Source: Ampullaceana balthica (lineage: Eukaryota > Mollusca > Gastropoda > Lymnaeidae). Taken from it: 64,000 nucleotides of DNA. Positions 56,263 to 64,000 of the stretch are shown in pieces. The DNA lies in NCBI GenBank assembly GCA_944989445.1, contig CALYLW010000549.1, positions 39,513 through 103,512 on the forward strand, read 5' to 3'. The notes beneath the pieces are model-generated. The model did no database searches. It was given only the letters and a program-made list of their open reading frames with translations, and was not told the DNA's origin. Every line of letters begins with the position of its first letter. The stretch's first letter is position 1. Both the position numbers and the translations under genes were made by a program.

Positions 56263-59200
56263 GTTGCACTTAGTTACATACTGGACAGACTGTTACACTT
56301 AGTTACATACTGGACAGACTGTTACACTTAGTTACATACTAGACAGACTGTTACACTTAGTTACATACATGACAGACTGTTACACTTAGTTACATACTGG
56401 ACAGACTGTTACACTTAGTTACATACTGGACATACTGTTACACTTAGTTACATACTGGACAGACTGTTACACTTAGTTACATACTGACAGACTGTTACAC
56501 TTAGTTACATACTGGACAGACTGTTACACTTAGTTACATACTGGACAGACTGTTACACTTAGTTACATACTGGACAGACTGTTACACTTAGTTACATACT
56601 GGACAGACTGTTACACTTAGTTACATACTGGACAGACTGTTACACTTAGTTACATACTAGACAGACTGTTACACTTAGTTACATACTGGACAGACTGTTA
56701 CACTTAGTTACATACTGGACAGACTGTTACACTTAGTTACATACTAGACAGACTGTTACACTTAGTTACATACTGGACAGACTGTTACACTTAGTTACAT
56801 ACTGGACAGACTGTTACACTTAGTTACATACATGACAGACTGTTACACTTAGTTACATACTAGACAGACTGTTACACTTAGTTACATACTGGACAGACTG
56901 TTACACTTAGTTACATACTGGACAGACTGTTACACTTAGTTACATACATGGACAGACTGTTACACTTAGTTACATACATGGACAGACTGTTACACTTAGT
57001 TACATACATGACAGACTGTTACACTTAGTTACATACTAGACAGACTGTTACACTTAGTTACATACTGGACAGACTGTTACACTTAGTTACATACTAGACA
57101 GACTGTTACACTTAGTTACATACTGACAGACTGTTACACTTAGTTACATACTGGACAGACTGTTACACTTAGTTACATACTGGACAGACTGTTACACTTA
57201 GTTACATACTAGACAGACTGTTACACTTAGTTACATACTGGACAGACTGTTACACTTAGTTACATACTGGACAGACTGTTACACTTAGTTACATACAGAC
57301 AGACTGTTACACTTAGTTACATACTGGACAGACTGTTACACTTAGTTACATACTGGACAGACTGTTACACTTAGTTACATACTGGACAGACTGTTACACT
57401 TAGTTACATACTGGACAGACTGTTACACTTAGTTACATACTGGACAGACTGTTACACTTAGTTACATACTGGACAGACTGTTACACTTAGTTACATACTG
57501 GACAGACTGTTACACTTAGTTACATACTGGACAGACTGTTACACTTAGTTACATACTGGACAGACTGTTACACTTAGTTACATACTGGACAGACTGTTAC
57601 ACTTAGTTACATACTGGACAGACTGTTACACTTAGTTACATACTGGACAGACTGTTACACTTAGTTACATACTGGACAGACTGTTACACTTAGTTACATA
57701 CTGGACAGACTGTTACACTTAGTTACATACTGGACAGACTGTTACACTTAGTTACATACTGGACAGACTGTTACACTTAGTTACATACTGGACAGACTGT
57801 TACACTTAGTTACATACTGGACAGACTGTTACACTTAGTTACATACTGACAGACTGTTACACTTAGTTACATACTAGACAGACTGTTACACTTAGTTACA
57901 TACTGGACAGACTGTTACACTTAGTTACATACTGACAGACTGTTACACTTAGTTACATACTGGACAGACTGTTACACTTAGTTACATACTAGACAGACTG
58001 TTACACTTAGTTACATACTGGACAGACTGTTACACTTAGTTACATACTGGACAGACTGTTACACTTAGTTACATACTGGACAGACTGTTACACTTAGTTA
58101 CATACTGGACAGACTGTTACACTTAGTTACATACTGGACAGACTGTTACACTTAGTTACATACTGGACAGACTGTTACACTTAGTTACATACTGGACAGA
58201 CTGTTACACTTAGTTACATACTGGACAGACTGTTACACTTAGTTACATACTGGACAGACTGTTACACTTAGTTACATACTGGACAGACTGTTACACTTAG
58301 TTACATACTGGACAGACTGTTACACTTAGTTACATACTGGACAGACTGTTACACTTAGTTACATACTGGACAGACTGTTACACTTAGTTACATACTGGAC
58401 AGACTGTTACACTTAGTTACATACTAGACAGACTGTTACACTTAGTTACATACTGGACAGACTGTTACACTTAGTTACATACTAGACAGACTGTTACACT
58501 TAGTTACATACTGGACAGACTGTTACACTTAGTTACATACTGGACAGACTGTTACACTTAGTTACATACTAGACAGACTGTTACACTTAGTTACATACTA
58601 GACAGACTGTTACACTTAGTTACATACTAGACAGACTGTTACACTTAGTTACATACTGGACAGACTGTTACACTTAGTTACATACTAGACAGACTGTTAC
58701 ACTTAGTTACATACTAGACAGACTGTTACACTTAGTTACATACTAGACAGACTGTTACACTTAGTTACATACTGACAGACTGTTACACTTAGTTACATAC
58801 TAGACAGACTGTTACACTTAGTTACATACTAGACAGACTGTTACACTTAGTTACATACTAGACAGACTGTTACACTTAGTTACATACTGACAGACTGTTA
58901 CACTTAGTTACATACTAGACAGAGTGTTACACTTAGTTACATACTAGACAGACTGTTGCACTTAGTTACATACTGGACAGACTGTTACACTTAGTTACAT
59001 ACATGACAGACTGTTACACTTAGTTACATACTGGACAGACTGTTACACTTAGTTACATACTGGACAGACTGTTACACTTAGTTACATACTGGACTGACTG
59101 TTACACTTAGTTACATACTAGACAGACCGTTACACTTAGTTACATACTGGACAGATTGTTACACTTAGTTACATACTGGACATACTGTTACACTTAGTTA

Positions 59201-61773
59201 CATACTTGACAGACTGTTACACGTAGTTACATACTGGACATACTGTTACACTTAGTTACATACTGGACAGACTGTTACACTTAGTTACATACTGGACAGA
59301 CTGTTACACTTAGTTACATACTGGACAGACTGTTACACTTAGTTACATGCATGACAGACGGTTACACTTAGTTACATACATGACAGACTGTTACACTTAG
59401 TTACATACTAGACAGACTGTTACACTTAGTTACATACTGGACAGAATGTTACACTTAGTTACATACTGGACAGACTGTTACACTTAGTTACATACTGGAC
59501 AGACTGTTACACTTAGTTACATACTGGACAGACTGTTACACTTAGTTACATACTGGACAGACTGTTACACTTAGTTACATACATGACAGACTGTTACACT
59601 TAATTACATACTAGACAGACTGTTACACTTAGTTACATACTGGACAGACTGTTACACTTAGTTACATACTGGACAGACTGTTACACTTAGTTACATACTG
59701 GACATACTGTTACACTTAGTTACATACTGGACAGACTGTTACACTTAGTTACATACTAGACAGACTGTTACACTTAGTTACATACTAGACAGACTGTTAC
59801 ACTTAGTTACATACTGGACAGACTGTTACACTTAGTTACATACTAGACAGACTGTTACACTTAGTTACATACTAGACAGACTTTTACACTTAGTTACATA
59901 CATGACAGACTAGACAGACTGTTACACTTAGTTACATACTAGACAGACTGTTACACTTAGTTACATACTAGACATACTGTTACACTTAGTTACATACTAG
60001 ACAGACTGTTACACTTAGTTACATACTAGACAGACTGTTACACTTAGTTACATACTAGACAAACTGTTACACTTAGTTACATACATGACAGACTGTTACA
60101 CTTAGTTACATACTAGACAGAGTGTTACACTTAGTTACATACTAGACAGACTGTTACACTTAGTTACATACTGGACAGACTGTTACACTTAGTTACATAC
60201 ATGACAGACTGTTACACTTAGTTACATACTGGACAGACTGTTACACTTAGTTACATACTGGACAGACTGTTACACTTAGTTACATACTGGACAGACTGTT
60301 ACACTTAGTTACATACTAGACAGACCGTTACACTTAGTTACATACTGGACAGACTGTTACACTTAGTTACATACTAGACAGACTGTTACACTTAGTTACA
60401 TACTGGACATACTGTTACACTTAGTTACATACTGGACATACTGTTACTCTTAGTTACATACTGGACAGACTGTTACACTTAGTTACATACTAGACAGACT
60501 GTTACACTTAGTTACATACTGGACAGACTGTTACACTTAGTTACATACTAGACAGACTGTTACACTTAGTTACATACTAGACAGACTGTTACACTTAGTT
60601 ACATACTGGACAGACTGTTACACTTAGTTACATACTAGACAGACTGTTACACTTAGTTACATACTAGACAGACTTTTACACTTAGTTACATACATGACAG
60701 ACTAGACAGACTGTTACACTTAGTTACATACTAGACAGACTGTTACACTTAGTTACATACTAGACAGACTGTTACACTTAGTTACATACTAGACAGACTG
60801 TTACACTTAGTTACATAATGGACAGACTGTTACACTTAGTTACATGCATGACAGACTGTTACACTTAGTTACATACATGACAGACTGTTACACTTAGTTA
60901 CATACTAGACAGACTGTTACACTTAGTTACATACTGGACAGACTGTTACACTTAGTTACATACTGGACAGACTGTTACACTTAGTTACATACTGGACAGA
61001 CTGTTACACTTAGTTACATACTGGACAGACTGTTACACTTAGTTACATACTGGACAGACTGTTACACTTAGTTACATACATGACAGACTGTTACACTTAG
61101 TTACATACTAGACAGACTGTTACACTTAGTTACATACTGGACAGACTGTTACACTTAGTTACATACTGGACAGACTGTTACACTTAGTTACATACTGGAC
61201 ATACTGTTACACTTAGTTACATACTGGACAGACTGTTACACTTAGTTACATACTAGACAGACTGTTACACTTAGTTACATACTGGACAGACTAAATACAC
61301 TTAGTTACATACTAGACAGACTGTTACACTTAGTTACATACTGGACAGACTGTTACACTTAGTTACATACTGGACAGACTGTTACACTTAGTTACATACT
61401 GGACAGACTGTTACACTTAGTTACATACTGGACAGACTGTTACACTTAGTTACATACTGGACAGACTGTTACACTTAGTTACATACATGACAGACTGTTA
61501 CACTTAGTTACATACTAGACAGACTGTTACACTTAGTTACATACTGGACAGACTGTTACACTTAGTTACATACTGGACAGACTGTTACACTTAGTTACAT
61601 ACTGGACAGACTGTTACACTTAGTTACATACTGGACAGACTGTTACACTTAGTTACATACTAGACAGACTGTTACACTTAGTTACATACTGGACAGACTG
61701 TTACACTTAGTTACATACTAGACAGACTGTTACACTTAGTTACATATTGGAGAGACTGTTACACTTAGTTACA
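56263..61773. repeat. 29-bp satellite-like array, about 190 copies over 5.5 kb
   Basis: The unit is ACAGACTGTTACACTTAGTT followed by ACATACTGG. The last bases vary among CTGG, CTAG, CATG and CTGA (one base shorter). Rare variants recur at fixed distances: GACAGAGTG at 58918 and 60116, and GACAGACCG at about 59121 and 60319 (both 1198 bp apart). CTTTTACAC plus an extra ACAGACTAG occurs at 59881 and 60673 (792 bp). Blocks of many units have thus been duplicated. All frames are quickly stopped. Confidence 0.98.
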
Positions 61774-62050
61774 GTTTCCAGTCAATGACGCACTACAACG
61801 CACCGGTGCTTATGTATTTAATATAAAATTGTTTTGACAAAAATAAGAAAAGAAAAGAAAAATGAAAATTGTTATTATAAAAAATCCATTAGACTGTATA
61901 TTGAAGTCGATCAGGCATAATATTAATAACTTGTGTTTTATAAATGTTATAATTTATTAACTTTCAAAACAATTCGCATAAAAATTAGAAGAAATAATTG
62001 ATTTTTAAAAATGTTTTTTTTTAAAAAAGATATTGCATTATTGCAACAAT
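61774..62050 (-). repeat. Copy of the CACCGGTGC-core dispersed repeat at the array edge
   Basis: On the minus strand it reads ATATTAAATACATAAGCACC, then GGTGCGTTGTAGTGCGTCAT and ends GACTGGAAAC, directly next to the first array base. It aligns with 45050-45282, which ends in the same GGGAAAC. The array therefore begins exactly at the repeat boundary. Confidence 0.6.
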
Positions 62051-62068
62051 GAAATTTTAATGTTCCAG

Positions 62069-62145
62069 ATGAAGTAAAATTCTATAGCCATATTCCTATT
62101 ATAGATTCACATGCAAACAATAGCGATTCGGATGAAGACGAGTAA
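62069..62145 (+). other. Possible terminal exon of unknown gene
   Basis: After an acceptor-like ATGTTCCAG, a short frame reads EVKFYSHIPIIDSHANNSDS then DEDE and TAA. The acidic C-terminus looks protein-like, but no upstream exon is visible and the stretch is only 25 codons, so chance is a real alternative. Confidence 0.2.
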
Positions 62146-62229
62146 AAATAATTTGATAGTATAACTAATTGTTGAAAATGCAAATAACATAACATGAATT
62201 TTTTCTTTTATTGTGTTTTTACAACATTT

Positions 62230-62540
62230 TTATTAACTTGCTTTCGTCCCTGTCTGCAATTTTTCAAATTTGCCAACGTAAAATTAACCACTTCTGGTGG
62301 TCCTAGAGATCTCAAAATGTTACCACAGATAGATCTTGGATTACAATGCATTGTATCAAAATTTCAGATCTATCGAATGTACCATAATTAAATTTTGCAT
62401 TTATTATTGTATCTTTATATAGCATTTGTATCCGATTGCCATTTTGACAGCACATGCCAGTTCACTACAGCCATCGATGACCACTCCCGTGTTAACGTCA
62501 GTCAGTTTCAGTCTGTAAACACACGATGCGTTTAAAGAAA
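62230..62540 (+). repeat. Single copy of the ~0.5-kb dispersed unit
   Basis: It contains ATGCATTGTATCAAAATTTC, GATCTATCGAATGTACCATA, ATTAAATTTTGCATTTA, CATCGATGACCAC and TCAGTTTCAGTCTGTAAA in the same order as at 49255-49445. Confidence 0.65.
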
Positions 62541-62597
62541 TAAAATATTTGACATATTTTATGATTTTACTCTTAAATTAAAAAGAATAAAATAAAT

Positions 62598-62931
62598 GGA
62601 GGTAAACAAAGATTTTTAAAAACATCATTTTTATAAGTGGATTAAAAAGAAGAAGATAATTTAAAACTTATAAGTTCAAGTACTTTGATTTAATATGACT
62701 AAAAACGTTGGGGGGATGTTTGGTATAAAAATTAAAGATTTAAAATTGAGAAGGCAAAAGAGAGATCTATAAGTGAGAGAATGAGTGATCTGCAGACGTA
62801 AAACCTCATAACCGCCCGCCCCACGTTTTTGTCATATGAAACCAAAGTGATTGAACTTATAACTTTTAAATTTTTATTATTGTTAGTCCACTTATAAAAA
62901 CGTTGTTTTTAAAAATCCATTTATACCTCTA
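62598..62931. mobile_element. Foldback element with ~95-bp inverted arms
   Basis: The left arm (GGAGGTAAACAAAGATTTTT, ATTTTTATAAGTGGATTA, ACTTATAAGTTCAAGTACTT) is inverted in the right arm (62840-62931: AAAGTGATTGAACTTATAAC, TCCACTTATAAAAACG, AAAAATCCATTTATACCTCT). About 140 bp lie between the arms. No transposase is present. It is of MITE or foldback type, superfamily unknown. Confidence 0.7.
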
Positions 62932-63249
62932 TTATTAATGTTTATAATAAATAAAATATACTTAAAATAAAAATGTTTATTTAAAAGTTCTTAAGACCGT
63001 ATGGATGTTTCAGCGTTAAAAAATTTTAATCCAGAGAAAATGACACAAAGTACGCGATAATTTAGACAACAATACAAGTTAATATTTGTGCAAACATCAG
63101 TGATATACGCTTGAAAATAAGTGTATGTATTCATAATAGAAATACAAATAAGCTGAAACAATAAGAAATGCAACAATGGGTTATGCCTGATTTCAGGATG
63201 ATTTTGAATTGTTGAACTCCTTTCCTAAAAAAACGATTTTGTGACTTAA

Positions 63250-64000
63250 GTACTTACAGCAATATGGTCATCAGCGTTTCGTTATGTTTGTTGAGAGATA
63301 TAGTGTAGGGGAAACAAGAAACAACATACATGGAGAGCCTGACTGAATTGTCAACAAACAAAAGTGTAAGCAATAACATATTCCTTGAAACAGATATCAA
63401 CAGAGATAAATAGGTCATGCTAGCCAACGTTTTTCCAAACCTGGCAACTCATAATCATTATATAAAAGAAGAATATATTTTTCCAGTCTGTAAAGCAAGA
63501 CAAATAATTTTTAATAACGTTATGTTATCTTATAAAATGTGCATTAAAATAAGATTTCTTGTCAGCGCCGCACAATACAGCACCGATGTTAATGTAATGT
63601 TTAAGAAAATTAAAATGCAATATTAATAAAAAGTATATGTTTGTTTAAATTTAAATTAAAATGTAATTAAAAGTTTTATGAGCCAATTTACTCGTAATCT
63701 GTGTTACCGAATTTTCATTTTTATGTCTTTAAAATGAATTTATAAAAACTAAGTATTTATGTGAAAAATCAGCTTTCAATTTTGAATTTATTGACATTTA
63801 AAGAAAACCAGGAAATAATAACTTCATATTGAATAAAAATTTATGTAATTTAGTTTCTCTAACCACCATACTTTTCTTGCATATCAAAGTCAAGATCAAG
63901 TCACTTAATTTCGATCTCTAATCTAGAGATACGATATCAATGTGTTGTTAAATTGGTTCGACCACTATTTGTTTTTAAATAATTAAAGTCACAGTAAATT
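63250..64000 (-). repeat. Right arm of the large inverted repeat (continues past the window)
   Basis: The reverse complement aligns with 51060-51800. The arm includes the CATCGGTGCTGTATTGTGCG core at about 63560-63585 and reaches the last base, so its outer end is not seen. Blocks shared with the left arm are listed there. Confidence 0.75.

Noticed and set aside
56263..61773. CRISPR-like array or coding repeat
   Set aside because: No spacers exist between units, and a 29-bp period with stops in every frame rules out a coding repeat.

Overview
The window looks like nuclear DNA of an invertebrate animal, most likely a gastropod mollusc. It is AT-rich, its genes have introns with clean GT-AG borders, its proteins are of animal type, and transposon relics, tRNA-derived SINEs and long minisatellites are very dense. 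The mollusc assignment is inference; no marker in the window fixes the species. There are no operons, CRISPR arrays or prokaryotic genes. Positions 35943-36699 are an assembly gap (N).

Two convincing protein-coding genes face each other in the first 27 kb. On the + strand (CDS 8011-13330, 8 coding exons, 596 aa) is a type II membrane TNF-superfamily ligand of the Eiger/EDA kind. It has a long cytoplasmic part, one membrane span, a possible furin site, a 14-nt microexon in the stalk and a C-terminal TNF-homology domain. A candidate non-coding first exon lies near 5.3-5.4 kb. On the - strand (CDS 26145 down to 19127, 11 coding exons, 781 aa) is WRAP53/TCAB1, the WD40 protein that takes telomerase and scaRNAs to Cajal bodies. 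Introns and flanks of both genes carry hAT, Tigger, Helitron and other non-autonomous elements, several with intact target-site duplications.

From 26.4 to 41 kb the DNA is almost all repeat: a degraded ZBED5-like hAT transposase, copies of a MITE with GTCCATAAAGTACGTCA ends, a tRNA-derived SINE, a CT microsatellite, a 760-bp hAT element, Helitron copies in both orientations, a dispersed ~0.5-kb unit, and a decayed gene fragment resembling an OTU domain.

From 41 kb to the end the window is dominated by unrelated tandem arrays: 37 bp (about 86 copies), 33 bp, 52 bp, 44 bp (with a 396-bp higher-order period), 23 bp, 67 bp and 29 bp (about 190 copies over 5.5 kb). The 44-, 23-, 67- and 29-bp arrays lie between two inverted arms (about 51060-51800 and 63250-64000) that are recognisably homologous. 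This large inverted-repeat, array-rich block is the structure that known features explain least. I see no convincing intact gene right of 27 kb.
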